Shown here: positions 31,897 through 43,260 of the stretch, one piece after another | How the letters are laid out: each line of letters opens with the position of its first letter | Position numbering within the stretch: position 1 is the first letter of the stretch | Assembly (NCBI GenBank): GCA_018660685.1 | Contig: JABJJW010000024.1 | Coordinates: forward strand, 124,001 to 188,000 | Length of the DNA stretch: 64,000 nucleotides | Reading direction: 5' to 3' | Origin: Flavobacteriales bacterium | GTDB lineage: Bacteria > Bacteroidota > Bacteroidia > Flavobacteriales_G > Salibacteraceae | Program-made: the position numbers and the translations under genes | Notes under the pieces: generated by a model | The model's database searches: none | The model's input: only the letters and a program-made list of their open reading frames with translations | Told to the model about the DNA's origin: nothing

Positions 31897-34800
31897 ATGG
31901 CGTTTAGAAAAGATACAAAACCCAGCAGCGGGTTCAATAAGATCACAATTAGTTTAGCTTCTCCAGAAATGATCCTGGAGAGATCTCACGGCGAGGTCTT
32001 GAAGCCTGAAACTATCAACTATCGTACGTACAAACCAGAACGTGATGGTCTATTCTGCGAGCGGATTTTTGGTCCGGTCAAAGACTATGAATGTCACTGT
32101 GGGAAGTACAAGCGTATCCGATATAAGGGTATTGTTTGCGACCGTTGTGGAGTTGAGGTGACTGAAAAGAAAGTACGTCGTGAGCGAATGGGACACATCT
32201 CTTTGGTGGTTCCTGTAGCACATATTTGGTACTTCAAGTCGCTTCCTAACAAGATTGGTTACTTGCTCGGACTTCCTAGTAAGAAGCTCGATTCGATTAT
32301 CTACTATGAGCGATACGTTGTTATCAACGCTGGTATTGCAAACAATAAAGAAGGAGAGCCTCTCCAGTATCTCGAATTCTTGACGGAAGAAGAGTATCTA
32401 GATATTCTTGATACGCTTCCACGTGAGAACCAGTACTTGGATGATGATGATCCAAACAAGTTTATCGCGATGATGGGTGCTGAGTCTCTCTATGCATTGC
32501 TCCAGAGATTGGACTTGGATGAGCTTTCATATGAATTGCGTCACAAGGCGAATACAGAAACATCTCAGCAACGTAAGAATGAAGCTCTCAAGAGACTTCA
32601 GGTTGTTGAGGCTTTCCGTTCAGCCAATAAGCACATCGTGAACCGTCCAGAATGGATGATCGTGAAGGTGGTGCCTGTTATTCCACCAGAGCTTCGGCCA
32701 TTAGTTCCACTTGATGGAGGACGATTCGCTACATCGGATTTGAATGACTTGTATCGTCGAGTTATTATTAGAAATAACCGTCTGAAGAGACTTCTAGAGA
32801 TTAAGGCACCAGAGGTGATCTTGAGAAACGAGAAGAGAATGCTTCAGGAAGCGGTTGATTCACTTTTTGATAATTCTCGTAAGTCATCCGCCGTTAAAAC
32901 TGAATCGAATAGAGCACTCAAGTCTCTATCAGATAGTTTGAAAGGTAAGCAAGGTCGATTCCGTCAAAACCTATTGGGTAAGCGTGTTGATTATTCAGCT
33001 CGTTCGGTAATCGTCGTTGGTCCTGAATTGAAACTGCATGAATGTGGTCTTCCGAAGGACATGGCAGCTGAATTGTTCAAGCCATTCATCATTCGAAAAC
33101 TCATTGAACGAGGAATCGTTAAAACTGTAAAGTCTGCGAAGAAGATCGTTGACAAGAAAGAACCAGTTGTTTGGGACATTCTTGAAAATGTATTGAAAGG
33201 ACACCCAGTTCTACTTAACCGGGCTCCGACTCTTCACAGATTAGGTATTCAGGCATTCCAGCCGAAGCTTATTGAAGGAAAGGCTATTCAGCTTCACCCA
33301 CTCGTATGTACTGCGTTCAACGCCGACTTCGATGGTGACCAGATGGCTGTTCACGTTCCACTTGGACACGCTGCCATTCTTGAAGCTCAGTTGTTGATGC
33401 TTGCATCTCACAACATTTTGAACCCAGCAAACGGTGCACCGGTTGCAGTACCTTCTCAAGACATGGTTCTTGGTCTGTACTACATTACCAAAGCTCGTCA
33501 GGGTACGAAAGAAGAACCGATGATCGGTGAAGGCAAAGTGTTCTACTCTCCAGAAGAAGTAATCATCGCTCACAATGAAGGTAAATTGGGTCTCCACTCA
33601 ATCATCAAAGTGAGAATTATGGATCGGGATGAGAGAAGGATTGAGGAGACAACTTGTGGTAGAATTCTATTTAACCAAGTTGTTCCTGAAGATGCCGGAT
33701 ACATCAACGAAGTTCTTACTAAGAAATCATTGAGAGACATCATTAGTCGTGTATTGAAAACATGTGGTCAAGCGGCTACAGCTAAATTCCTTGATGATAT
33801 CAAGGCACTTGGATTCTACATGGCATTTAAAGGTGGATTATCATTCAACCTTGCTGACGTACTTGTTCCAGACGAGAAGATGGATCTTCTTGGAAAGGCT
33901 CAACAAGAAGTTGATGAGGTGATGATGAACTACAACATGGGTCTCATTACCAATAACGAACGTTACAACCAGATCATTGATATCTGGACGCACACCAACT
34001 CTAAGTTGACACATGTGTTGATGAACCGATTGAAAAATGACAATCAAGGATTCAACTCTGTATACATGATGTTCGATTCTGGTGCGAGGGGTTCTAAGGA
34101 ACAGATTCGTCAGCTCTCAGGTATGAGGGGATTGATGGCGAAGCCGCGTAAGTCTGGAGCACAAGGAGGTGAAATTATCGAGAATCCGATTCTTTCTAAC
34201 TTCCGTGAAGGTCTTTCGATTCTTGAGTACTTCATCTCAACTCACGGTGCACGTAAAGGTCTTGCCGATACTGCACTTAAGACAGCGGATGCGGGTTACC
34301 TCACACGTCGTTTGGTTGATGTTGCACAAGATGTCATTGTTACCAATGTAGACTGCGGTACACTTCGAGGAATTGTTGAAACTCCATTGAAGAAGAACGA
34401 AGAGGTCGTTGAATCGTTGAAAGAGCGAATTGTTGGAAGAACAAGCGTTCATGAGGTGGTCAATCCTGCAGATGACGAAGTAATCGTTGCAGCAGGGGAT
34501 ATGATATCGGATGAAACTGCTCTTCAAATTGAAGCAGCTGGAATCGACGAAGTCGAAATTCGTTCAGCACTTACATGTGAGCAGCCAAGAGGTATTTGCT
34601 CTATGTGTTATGGTCAAAACCTAGCAAACGGTGGAGATGTTCAGATGGGTGAAGCAGTTGGTGTAATCGCTGCTCAATCGATCGGTGAGCCAGGAACACA
34701 GTTAACGCTTCGTACATTCCACGTTGGGGGTACGGCTTCTAGTATTGCTTCTGAATCGAAGATCGAGGCGAAAGTTGCTGGAAGACTGGAAATTGATGAA

Positions 34801-36201
34801 TTGAGAACTGTCGAGAAGAAGGACAAGGACGGAAAGAAGAGCACCATCGTTATCGGTCGTTCTTCTGAGATGCGCTTGACTGATGCTAAGACTGGTCTTA
34901 CAGCGATGACAAACAATATTCCTTACGGTGCTGAAGTATTTGTGAAGGCTGGAGTGGAACTTGAAAAAGGAGACTTGATTTGTAAGTGGGATCCATACAA
35001 CGCTGTCATCGTTTCTGAATTTGCGGGTAAACTTCAATTTGAGAGTATCGAAGAAGGAATTACATACAAAGAGGAATCAGATGAGCAAACCGGTTTCCGT
35101 GAGAAAGTAATTATCGACAACCGTGATAAGACAAAGAATCCAACCATTAATGTCACAGACAATAAGGGTGAGGTCTTGAGAACATACAGTATACCTGTAG
35201 GTGCTCATATCATGGTTAGCGAAGGAGACAAGGTTGGACCAGGTGCTATCCTTGTGAAGATTCCTCGTTCAGGTGGTAAGTCTTCTGGTGATATCACCGG
35301 AGGTCTTCCTCGAGTAACTGAATTATTCGAAGCTAGAAACCCATCAAACCCAGCTATAGTTTCTGAGGTTGATGGTATTATCAGCTTTGGTAAGATTAAG
35401 CGAGGTAACCGCGAAATCATTGTGGAGACAAGAGTTGGAGATAAGAGCAAGTATCTTGTTCCACTATCACGTCACATCCTTGTTCAGGAGAATGACTTTG
35501 TGAAAGCAGGTCAGCCACTTTCAGATGGAGCAATTACTCCAGCAGACATCCTTGCTATAAAAGGACCAACTGCGGTTCAGGAATACCTAGTGAATGAAAT
35601 TCAGGAAGTATACCGACTACAAGGGGTGAAGATCAATGACAAGCACTTCGAAGTAATTGTTCGCCAGATGATGCGTAAGGTTACAATTCTTGATCCAGGG
35701 GATACGCGTTTCTTGGAGAATCAGATCACCAATAAAGTGGACTTTATCGTTGAGAACGATAGCACTTTCGGAATGAAGGTGGTAATTGAGCCAGGTGATT
35801 CAGAAACTCTAAAAGCGGGTCAAATGCTTTCTGCTAGAAAACTCAGAGATGACAATTCAGCATTGAGACGAAAGGATCAGAAGCTGGTTGAAGCGCGAGA
35901 TGCGGTTCCCGCAACAGGTCAACCAATACTTCAGGGTATCACGAGAGCATCGCTTCAAACGAACAGCTTCATATCAGCGGCTTCCTTCCAGGAAACCACG
36001 AAGGTGTTGAACGAAGCAGCTGTTAATGGTAAGCAAGATAACCTCCTTGGATTGAAAGAGAATGTAATTGTAGGACACTTGATTCCTGCAGGTACTGGTC
36101 TCATAGATTACCGCAACACGGTAGTTGGTAGCCAAGAAGAGTACGATCAATTGATCGGCGCAGAATCTTCTGATGTAGTTGTAGACGAAGTATCAGAATA
36201 A
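31897..36201 (+). CDS. rpoC: DNA-directed RNA polymerase subunit beta'
   Basis: 1434 aa; [15 protein letters not shown] catalytic motif; zinc-binding [23 protein letters not shown]. Confidence 0.98.
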   Translation: MAFRKDTKPSSGFNKITISLASPEMILERSHGEVLKPETINYRTYKPERDGLFCERIFGPVKDYECHCGKYKRIRYKGIVCDRCGVEVTEKKVRRERMGHISLVVPVAHIWYFKSLPNKIGYLLGLPSKKLDSIIYYERYVVINAGIANNKEGEPLQYLEFLTEEEYLDILDTLPRENQYLDDDDPNKFIAMMGAESLYALLQRLDLDELSYELRHKANTETSQQRKNEALKRLQVVEAFRSANKHIVNRPEWMIVKVVPVIPPELRPLVPLDGGRFATSDLNDLYRRVIIRNNRLKRLLEIKAPEVILRNEKRMLQEAVDSLFDNSRKSSAVKTESNRALKSLSDSLKGKQGRFRQNLLGKRVDYSARSVIVVGPELKLHECGLPKDMAAELFKPFIIRKLIERGIVKTVKSAKKIVDKKEPVVWDILENVLKGHPVLLNRAPTLHRLGIQAFQPKLIEGKAIQLHPLVCTAFNADFDGDQMAVHVPLGHAAILEAQLLMLASHNILNPANGAPVAVPSQDMVLGLYYITKARQGTKEEPMIGEGKVFYSPEEVIIAHNEGKLGLHSIIKVRIMDRDERRIEETTCGRILFNQVVPEDAGYINEVLTKKSLRDIISRVLKTCGQAATAKFLDDIKALGFYMAFKGGLSFNLADVLVPDEKMDLLGKAQQEVDEVMMNYNMGLITNNERYNQIIDIWTHTNSKLTHVLMNRLKNDNQGFNSVYMMFDSGARGSKEQIRQLSGMRGLMAKPRKSGAQGGEIIENPILSNFREGLSILEYFISTHGARKGLADTALKTADAGYLTRRLVDVAQDVIVTNVDCGTLRGIVETPLKKNEEVVESLKERIVGRTSVHEVVNPADDEVIVAAGDMISDETALQIEAAGIDEVEIRSALTCEQPRGICSMCYGQNLANGGDVQMGEAVGVIAAQSIGEPGTQLTLRTFHVGGTASSIASESKIEAKVAGRLEIDELRTVEKKDKDGKKSTIVIGRSSEMRLTDAKTGLTAMTNNIPYGAEVFVKAGVELEKGDLICKWDPYNAVIVSEFAGKLQFESIEEGITYKEESDEQTGFREKVIIDNRDKTKNPTINVTDNKGEVLRTYSIPVGAHIMVSEGDKVGPGAILVKIPRSGGKSSGDITGGLPRVTELFEARNPSNPAIVSEVDGIISFGKIKRGNREIIVETRVGDKSKYLVPLSRHILVQENDFVKAGQPLSDGAITPADILAIKGPTAVQEYLVNEIQEVYRLQGVKINDKHFEVIVRQMMRKVTILDPGDTRFLENQITNKVDFIVENDSTFGMKVVIEPGDSETLKAGQMLSARKLRDDNSALRRKDQKLVEARDAVPATGQPILQGITRASLQTNSFISAASFQETTKVLNEAAVNGKQDNLLGLKENVIVGHLIPAGTGLIDYRNTVVGSQEEYDQLIGAESSDVVVDEVSE

Positions 36202-36202
36202 G

Positions 36203-36523
36203 ATGGCAGACGAAAAGGATCAGAAGCAAAGTCAAATAAACATTGAGCTCTCGGAAGAAATGGCTCAAGGTGTTTATTCTAATCTAGCAATCATCACGCA
36301 CTCAAACGCGGAGTTTATAGTAGACTTCGTAAGTATGATGCCTGGTACGCCAAAGGCTCAAGTGAAGTCACGAATCATTCTCACACCTCAGCATGCTAAG
36401 CGCCTGTTGAACGCGTTGAATGAAAACGTGAAGAAGTTTGAGGCACAAAATGGCGAGATTGCCGAGATCGATCAAGGACAATCTCCATTTCCGATGAACT
36501 TCGGCCCAGCGGGCGAAGCATAG
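36203..36523 (+). CDS. DUF3467 domain-containing protein
   Basis: INIELSEEMAQGVYSNLAIITHSNAEFIVDFVSMMPG...KSRIILTPQHAKRLLNALNENV; directly downstream of rpoC. Confidence 0.88.
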   Translation: MADEKDQKQSQINIELSEEMAQGVYSNLAIITHSNAEFIVDFVSMMPGTPKAQVKSRIILTPQHAKRLLNALNENVKKFEAQNGEIAEIDQGQSPFPMNFGPAGEA

Positions 36524-36634
36524 TTAGAATCTATCGAGTCAATTCGAGCCCGAGCCGGTCGCCCGGGGAGGATGAATCGAGAATGACGAGTACACATAAA
36601 GCAAGTCCCTCATCAGCAATGGTGGGGGATTTTT

Positions 36635-37702
36635 TTATTTAGGAGGTGAAGATTCTTTGGTGAGTTCTAGACGGAAACGATCTCCCATTTTTCGAACTGG
36701 GCGCTCTACCAAACGATGAACCAGTTCACTTAGGATTATTGTAACGATGAAGTATACGAGCAAATTGAAGAATAGCGGTAGTTCGAGCTTTTTGATTCCC
36801 ATGAGTATTCCGGGAACGAAGTTGTGCAACAGATAAATCGCATAAGACAAAACGCCTCCTCTTAAAAGCCACCGGTTCTCCAAAATTCTGCCGATTCCGC
36901 CTTTAAAGCCAATCACCGTCAAACCGCTAAGTCCTGCACAGAATATCTCAAAAAGTGTTCGAAAAAATACCCACACATAGAAATGAGAATTGGGACTTAT
37001 CAGTACCCAAGAATAGCTAAGTAAAAGTCCAATGATAATCAGGTACTTGGCTATTGGGCTGGAAAAAATCTGGTAAAAGAGAGCTTCCTTCCATTTAAGA
37101 AAATACGCCAGCAATGCCCCGTACATGAATAAGTCAAGACATGATATCGTATGGATGTGAACGGTGAAATAATCGTAGGTTTCCGAGAATTATATATACC
37201 TGAATATCAATGCGATAGCCGCGATTAAAGCGATTACAGACATTAGAGTTTTCTTATTGAGTGTGAGAGCAATCAAGGGCCAGCCGAGGTAAAAGTATTC
37301 CTCAACGGAGAGAGACCAGAAATGGGAAAACGTGCTGGTCCAATGTTGCGTTTTGATGAAGTAGAAGTTTGAAGTGTAGGTCAGGTTGTAAATAAGCGCA
37401 TCTCTTAGTTCATTGTCATTGAACAATGTGGCCAATATGACCACCAAATAGTACAACGGGAATATTCGGAGCGCTCGCCTGATCCAGAAGCTTTTTGCAG
37501 CCTCCCAAAAACTAGTGTGTTTTTGAGTAATGCTATCGTTGAGTTGAAATAGTTGAAGTGAGATCAAAAACCCACTGATGACGAAGAAGAAATCAACACC
37601 AATGAAGCCAAGCTTCATTCGATCTATGATTGGGTTGGAATGGAGCCAATGGGCGATCATAACTGCGAATGCCGCGAAGAACCTGAAGCTATCTAGTTGT
37701 GT
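36635..37702 (-). pseudogene. Acyltransferase family 3 (OafA/YrhL-like), degraded
   Basis: Two same-frame ORFs (37190-37660 and 36635-37126) joined across a single TAA at 37190-37192. The protein reads ...ALIFRYI*FSETYDYFTVHIHTISCLDLFMYGALLAYFLKW. Upstream coding similarity TQLDSFRFFAAFAV extends to an in-frame TAA at 37703-37705 with no start codon. Confidence 0.85.
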
Positions 37703-37749
37703 TTATAATACTTCACTAGCTCAATGTCTAATACCGATTGAAAGCTATT

Positions 37750-40104
37750 TTACTTCAACGCCTTGTCATTAAACAAGATGTACCCAAAATGGAATAAGAA
37801 GGTAATCGGTGTTCTGGGATTAATGTCATCCCCAGATATCTCAGGAAGGTTGTAATAGTAGTTTACGGCTGCTGAGATTGGCCCTAGAGGACTTTTATAC
37901 ACCGCATTTAGGCAGGCGATCGTGTAGCGCCGCTCAAGATTTTCCCGGATTTCAGGAAAGAACTCTACAACCGGATCACCGAGCTCATTGATGATGGTTC
38001 GCTCAGAGTTGACTGCAAATCGGTACGGCTGAAAAATGTAGCCTTCCATTCTCAGGTCCAGATTCTTCCTCAAATTGACAATGAGCTTGTGTCCAATTGC
38101 CGCATACTGATACGCGCGAAATGATTCCAAGAAAAGCGTCTGACTTTCTGGTGTGGGTCTAAAGGCTGGTGAACGAAGAGAACTCGCAGTGTAATTGCTG
38201 AAAAGTCTCATGTCGCTATAAACACCTTGAGCGTAAACGCCTAGACGAATTGTTCCGCTTGACTTATAATACACATCCAATGTAGCCTTGGCATCAATCC
38301 ATTGGTGTGGTTGTCGTATAATGATTTGCTCTCCTGTAGTGCCAGGATTGAAGGATTCCTCACCGTCGGTATACCGAATGCTTAGGTTCATGAATGACCC
38401 TTTGTTTGGATACAACTTGTGATTGAGGCTGTTTCGCTCTATGGACATGGAAGTGGTTCGTCCAAAAAGAAGGGTTTTGTCCGTTATGTCGTCTTGAGCA
38501 AAATCTTGAGTTTGGTAGTAGTCATCGCGCAGCGTTAAAAGGCCACCGCTCAGCGTGCACTTAGTTTTGTTTCCTAACGCGAATGAAGCGTTGAGCTTGG
38601 CGTACTGCTCATTTTGAATGAGGTATAGGGAGTTGTCATCCTCAAAGAATGTAGCGCGACTACTGAAGTAATTCCATCGATTGATGGCTACAACGGGTTC
38701 AATGTAGATCGGGAATCGAACCGGCAGGTCAATGCGCGCCTTTCCCAAAACAGAAGTGTAAAGCTTGCCAAAGTAGGCGTTGGCCTTAAAGCTCATCGCC
38801 GTCGTGCTAAGTGAACTGTAGCCAATGCCGATGTATCCCGTGTTGATAGGCCTAGAGCTCAGGTTACCACCAAACTCAATATTGAGGTTCTTGGCTTTCT
38901 TGACTTGTAGATTGAGCTTGTATGTTGAGTCGTTCTCATTGATTGAAGCATACGGAAAGAGGCGTTCAATCTTCTCATTCTCATAAATGTGATAATAGCC
39001 TTTCTCTAACTCCTCTTCGTCAAGAACCTTGTCACGTCTGCGTCGTAGAATGCGCTCAACATAGTTGCTCTCATACGCGGTAAGGCCTTCGAATTCGTAA
39101 TCATCAAACACCAACGGCTTTAATTTCTTCCGGAATTCCATCCGGCGCTCTTGGACTTTTTTAGCATGGATTCGAGGGTGCACCTTCTCCTTAATTTCCT
39201 CTATTTGACGCAGTGTGGAAGTGTATCCTGAATCAATGGTTTCTTGCATTCGAGTGAAATCAAATGTCCCCAAGTCAATCTTGGGTTCAATAAGTACGCA
39301 ACAGTCACCGAGTAATTCATAATTGGTTTTCGAAACCACCATGTTTCGAAGCTGAGACAAGAAATCATCCTCTCTCGGCGGGCCTTCATTGGACGAAACG
39401 TTTGACCCAATGATTACTTCAGGATCAAACTGCTCTCGCATGATATCAGTAGGGAAGTTATTGTAAAGACCTCCGTCGAATAGCAGTTTACCTTCTACGA
39501 TGAGCGGCTTGAGGTACAAAGGGTAACTCATGCTGGCGCGCACAGCCACATTCATATTTCCGTCCTTAAAGACGACAGACTCCTTGTCTTCAATATCACT
39601 TGCGACACAGCGAAAAGGAACGAACAGACTATCGAAGTCGTAACCGGTGGCAGCACTGGCTGGGTCGAAGTAATGCATCAACTCGAAGTCCAACGCTGCA
39701 GGATTTATAAAACTCGTAGGGATCGAGGTTTGAAGGAAGTTCGAGTCGGAACTCAGCTTAATCGCGATCCAGTGTGCATCCGGATCAGGATCACGGAAGT
39801 AGTACTTGAATTTGTCATCAATCTCTCCCATCGCAACTCGACGGTACTCATCGCTCGTCAAGATTTTCTCAATTTCATCTGGAGAGTATCCAGCTGCGTA
39901 CAATCCTCCGACCATCGCACCGCTTGAAGCCCCAGTTATGTAATCAATCGGAATTGAGTTTTCTTCAAGCGCCTTTAATACACCAACATGTGCAATTCCA
40001 GATGCCCCACCGCCGCTCAGTACAACACCCACTTTTTGGGCTTGAAGTCCAAAGCAAGAAAAAGCCAAGAAAATTCCAATCAATCGGGTTAGCAGGCGAT
40101 GCAT
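37750..40104 (-). CDS. Patatin-like phospholipase with C-terminal BamA/surface-antigen-like barrel
   Basis: VGVVLSGGGASGIAHVGVLKALEENSIPIDYITGASSGAMVGGLYAAGYS (GGGxxG and GxSxG); DGGLYNNFP dyad; long beta-strand-rich C-terminus. Confidence 0.9.
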   Translation of the reverse strand: MHRLLTRLIGIFLAFSCFGLQAQKVGVVLSGGGASGIAHVGVLKALEENSIPIDYITGASSGAMVGGLYAAGYSPDEIEKILTSDEYRRVAMGEIDDKFKYYFRDPDPDAHWIAIKLSSDSNFLQTSIPTSFINPAALDFELMHYFDPASAATGYDFDSLFVPFRCVASDIEDKESVVFKDGNMNVAVRASMSYPLYLKPLIVEGKLLFDGGLYNNFPTDIMREQFDPEVIIGSNVSSNEGPPREDDFLSQLRNMVVSKTNYELLGDCCVLIEPKIDLGTFDFTRMQETIDSGYTSTLRQIEEIKEKVHPRIHAKKVQERRMEFRKKLKPLVFDDYEFEGLTAYESNYVERILRRRRDKVLDEEELEKGYYHIYENEKIERLFPYASINENDSTYKLNLQVKKAKNLNIEFGGNLSSRPINTGYIGIGYSSLSTTAMSFKANAYFGKLYTSVLGKARIDLPVRFPIYIEPVVAINRWNYFSSRATFFEDDNSLYLIQNEQYAKLNASFALGNKTKCTLSGGLLTLRDDYYQTQDFAQDDITDKTLLFGRTTSMSIERNSLNHKLYPNKGSFMNLSIRYTDGEESFNPGTTGEQIIIRQPHQWIDAKATLDVYYKSSGTIRLGVYAQGVYSDMRLFSNYTASSLRSPAFRPTPESQTLFLESFRAYQYAAIGHKLIVNLRKNLDLRMEGYIFQPYRFAVNSERTIINELGDPVVEFFPEIRENLERRYTIACLNAVYKSPLGPISAAVNYYYNLPEISGDDINPRTPITFLFHFGYILFNDKALK

Positions 40105-40160
40105 GGGTACGAAGCTATGAAAGAATGCCCAACGGGAATTTGCAGTCGGAGCAGCTGTGA

Positions 40161-40949
40161 TCAAAGGGTTGAAACGTTTAACTGCAGTTCTTTAAAATAG
40201 GCCGGTGCTTTTGTGAGTCTGGAACCGTACCAGCTGAACATTTCACCATCCACAAGCATGACTTTAGTTTTCGGTAGTAGATTTTTAAATCGCTCCACAT
40301 GCTTCTCTTTGAAAGGGAATGGCTCACTACTCAGGAGCAAATAATCTGGTGCGAGATCGACAAGCCTACCTTCTTCAAGACTTGGATAGCGATCAGCGTC
40401 TGAGAGGTTTTTGAATCCTGCAAACCGGAGCATTTCATGAATGAAAGTGTCGTTACCCGCGACCATTACTGGTTCATCCCAAATCAGGTAGAGGCAGGAT
40501 GAGGAATCAATATTCTTAATAGACTTGAACTGATGTTGAATTTCGTCGATGAGCGCGTTCCCTTTTGGTTCCACTTCACAGATCTTGGACACATTTCGAA
40601 TCATATCGATTGCTGATTCAAGCCCGTTTACATCGCTGACCCATACCGGGAATTCTTGGCTCAATGCGTCGATGTCATCGGCTGTGTTTTCTTCTTTGTT
40701 GGCAATGATGAGATCTGGGTTGATTTCTCTGATCTTATCCACATGCAACTTTTTGGTTCCTCCAACTCGAGTTTTGGTTCTAAACCACTCATCGGGTCGA
40801 ACACAGAATTTTGTGATTCCGACGACTCGATCGTTCAATTCAAGATCATACAGCAGTTCGGTTTGAGATGGGACCAAACTGATGATACGTCTCGGAGGTG
40901 ATTCGATCAAAACGCTTCGACCGAGATGATCAGTAAACGTTCTATTCAT
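40161..40949 (-). CDS. Helical-backbone metal receptor / cobalamin-type ABC transporter substrate-binding protein (BtuF-like)
   Basis: RRIISLVPSQTELLYDLELNDRVVGITKFCVRPDEW...INPDLIIANKEEN. Confidence 0.85.
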   Translation of the reverse strand: MNRTFTDHLGRSVLIESPPRRIISLVPSQTELLYDLELNDRVVGITKFCVRPDEWFRTKTRVGGTKKLHVDKIREINPDLIIANKEENTADDIDALSQEFPVWVSDVNGLESAIDMIRNVSKICEVEPKGNALIDEIQHQFKSIKNIDSSSCLYLIWDEPVMVAGNDTFIHEMLRFAGFKNLSDADRYPSLEEGRLVDLAPDYLLLSSEPFPFKEKHVERFKNLLPKTKVMLVDGEMFSWYGSRLTKAPAYFKELQLNVSTL

Positions 40950-41697
40950 TATTCACAGCCTTCAGAAACTCACGAAGAACATTCGCTGCCATTGGTGAGT
41001 CACGTTCCATGCGTTCTGGATGCCATTGCACAGCCTTAAAAAATGGATGGCTCAGAGAATCGGCCAGGGAGATGGCCTCGATTACGCTGTCTATACTCAT
41101 TCCATCAACCTCAAGACCTGCTCCTATAACCCTGAGAGATTGATGATGGTTACTGTTGGTCCAACCGGAATCTACCCCAAAAACTGTTTTGAATCTTTCT
41201 GATGTTCCATAAACAAAATGCTCCGCATCCGTCTCATCAACCTTGTGAGCATCAGAATTTAGATCAGAAGGGATGTCGAGGTAGAGGTTACCACCCAAGG
41301 ATACATTCATGATCTGCATTCCTCGACAGACTCCAAGAATTGGGGTTCCCCGCTCTTTTGCAAACTCACTGCTCAATAATTCAATGGAATCTCGGAGCGT
41401 ATTGGGTTCTCCACAAACAGACAAAGAGTCTACGGTTCCATAATGTCGAGGTTGAATGTCCGGTCCTCCTGTGAGAATAATTCCATCAACGGATTCCAAC
41501 ACGGAATCAATCTTAGAAGGTTCAAGAGTGTATAGCTCAACAAAGGAATATGAAGAATCCTGTGTGTTTACCCAGCGCTGATAATCACTTTGGGGATAAT
41601 ACCATGAAATTGCGAGAACCTTTGAATCATCAACTTTTTCAGTTTTACATGCAGTAAAAGCGAATAAGCAAAAGCCGATAATGCAAACTGTCCTCAT
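40942..41697 (-). CDS. Gamma-glutamyl-gamma-aminobutyrate hydrolase family (peptidase C26) lipoprotein
   Basis: N-terminal lipobox-like AFTACKTEK; GIILTGGPDIQPRHYG, PILGVCRGMQIMNVSLGGNLYLDI, VQWHPERM. Confidence 0.88.
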   Translation of the reverse strand: MRTVCIIGFCLFAFTACKTEKVDDSKVLAISWYYPQSDYQRWVNTQDSSYSFVELYTLEPSKIDSVLESVDGIILTGGPDIQPRHYGTVDSLSVCGEPNTLRDSIELLSSEFAKERGTPILGVCRGMQIMNVSLGGNLYLDIPSDLNSDAHKVDETDAEHFVYGTSERFKTVFGVDSGWTNSNHHQSLRVIGAGLEVDGMSIDSVIEAISLADSLSHPFFKAVQWHPERMERDSPMAANVLREFLKAVNNE

Positions 41698-41699
41698 GC

Positions 41700-43061
41700 T
41701 TAGCTCATTGCCGATACGATGTCGTGTCGAGTAACAATTTGGTATTTCCCTTGACCTAGATCAACGAGGGCTGCTCCGCAGGTTGGACTCAAGTGTTTTG
41801 ATATCGTGTTGATCGGGTCCGTGGCTTGAATAACCGGAAATGGCTCATTCATATGATCTCTAATGTGCTCATCTCGCGTTTCCGAGTTCGCACTCAACTT
41901 GTCGAGAAGACTAGCGTCATCAATGCTTCCAACGAATTTTCCTTGCTCCATTACCGGAAGTTGTGAAATGTCAAACTTTCTCATGAGTGCAACGGCATTA
42001 TGAACGGGTTCACCCGCATTCACAGTGAGAAGTGGAAGATCTTGACGATGAGCAAACAGGTCCTTTGCGACATGATTCTCTTCATTCAAAAATCCTCTAT
42101 CACGCATCCAATCGTCGTTGTAAACTTTACCTACGTACCGAGAACCGTGGTCGTGAAACAGCACAACAACGACGGAATTTTCATCCAATTCATCCTTCAT
42201 TTGGCGAATTGCCTGAAATGCCGAACCACAGCTGTAACCAAGGAACAACCCTTCTTTGAGTGCTAATTCACGCGTTACTAAAGCTCCATCACGATCAGTA
42301 ACTTTTTCGAAATGGTCGATTAAATCGAAATCAACATTTTTCGGGAGAATGTCCTCACCGATTCCTTCCGTGATATAACTGTAGATTTCAGTTTCGTCAA
42401 AGTCTCCAGTTTCATGAAACTTCTTGAATACAGAACCATATGAATCAACACCCCAAATTTTGACGTTCGGATTTTGCTCTTTTAAATACTTCCCGACACC
42501 AGAAATTGTACCTCCTGTTCCAACCCCAACTACGAAATGGGTCACTTTCCCATCCGTCTGGTTCCAGATCTCTGGTCCAGTGGATTCATAATGAGTGAGT
42601 CGGTTGCTGAGATTGTCATACTGGTTGACCCAGAATGAATTCTCGATTTCCTTGTTAAGCCTTTCTGCGATAGAGTAATAAGATTCAGGATGATCGGGAG
42701 AGACGTTGGTAGGACAAACATGCGCAACCGCCCCAAGCGCTCTTAGAATGTCAATTTTTTCCTTGCTCTGTTTGTCACTAAGCGTGCAAATGAGCTTGTA
42801 GCCTTTCACAATACATGCGAGCGCAAGACCCATTCCCGTGTTTCCACTGGTGCATTCTATAATTGTTCCACCCGGCTTGATGTCTCCACGGGCCTCCGCA
42901 TCTTCCAACATTTTGAGGGCCATTCTATCCTTGACACTGTGTCCAGGATTGAAGTATTCAGTCTTGGCTAATACGGTCCCAGGAATGTCCTCTGCAATCT
43001 TATTGAGCCTGATTAGAGGTGTGTTTCCAATCGTCTCGAGGATGTTGTTTTTTATGTCCAT
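41700..43061 (-). CDS. Cystathionine beta-synthase-like PLP enzyme with C-terminal CBS domains
   Basis: IGNTPLIRLNKIAEDIPGTVLAKTEYFNPGHSVKDRMALKM, ECTSGNTGMGLALAC, GTGGTISGVGKYLK; C-terminal CBS pair. Confidence 0.92.
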   Translation of the reverse strand: MDIKNNILETIGNTPLIRLNKIAEDIPGTVLAKTEYFNPGHSVKDRMALKMLEDAEARGDIKPGGTIIECTSGNTGMGLALACIVKGYKLICTLSDKQSKEKIDILRALGAVAHVCPTNVSPDHPESYYSIAERLNKEIENSFWVNQYDNLSNRLTHYESTGPEIWNQTDGKVTHFVVGVGTGGTISGVGKYLKEQNPNVKIWGVDSYGSVFKKFHETGDFDETEIYSYITEGIGEDILPKNVDFDLIDHFEKVTDRDGALVTRELALKEGLFLGYSCGSAFQAIRQMKDELDENSVVVVLFHDHGSRYVGKVYNDDWMRDRGFLNEENHVAKDLFAHRQDLPLLTVNAGEPVHNAVALMRKFDISQLPVMEQGKFVGSIDDASLLDKLSANSETRDEHIRDHMNEPFPVIQATDPINTISKHLSPTCGAALVDLGQGKYQIVTRHDIVSAMS

Positions 43062-43104
43062 TTATCCGTGTGAAATTCAGGTGCAAAAGTAGGAAATCAC
43101 CCTC

Positions 43105-43260
43105 TCTCCAATTGCCAATGTTCAATGAACAATTGCCAATGGATTCGGAGTCGATAAAAGGGAAAACACAGTCAAATTGAATGTCAAATGCGGAATCCAA
43201 ATTATAGAGTGATTCCCAATAAATGAAGATTGACAATTGATAATTGTGAATTGTCAATTG
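43105..43260. repeat. AT-rich intergenic repeat built on CAATTG/ACAATT units
   Basis: Two copies of CAATTGCCAATG and an imperfect palindrome TTGACAATTGATAATTGTGAATTGTCAATTG in the same intergenic gap. Confidence 0.6.

Noticed and set aside
36524-36600. GC-rich stretch (CGAGCCCGAGCCGGTCGCCCGGGG) downstream of DUF3467
   Set aside because: Considered as a structured ncRNA, but no convincing stem architecture beyond partial pairing; only a weak terminator-like hairpin follows.
43000-43257. 85-aa minus-strand ORF (MTIHNYQLSIFIYWESL...)
   Set aside because: Low-complexity translation of an AT-rich intergenic repeat and overlaps the N-terminus of the CBS-like gene; treated as repeat, not CDS.
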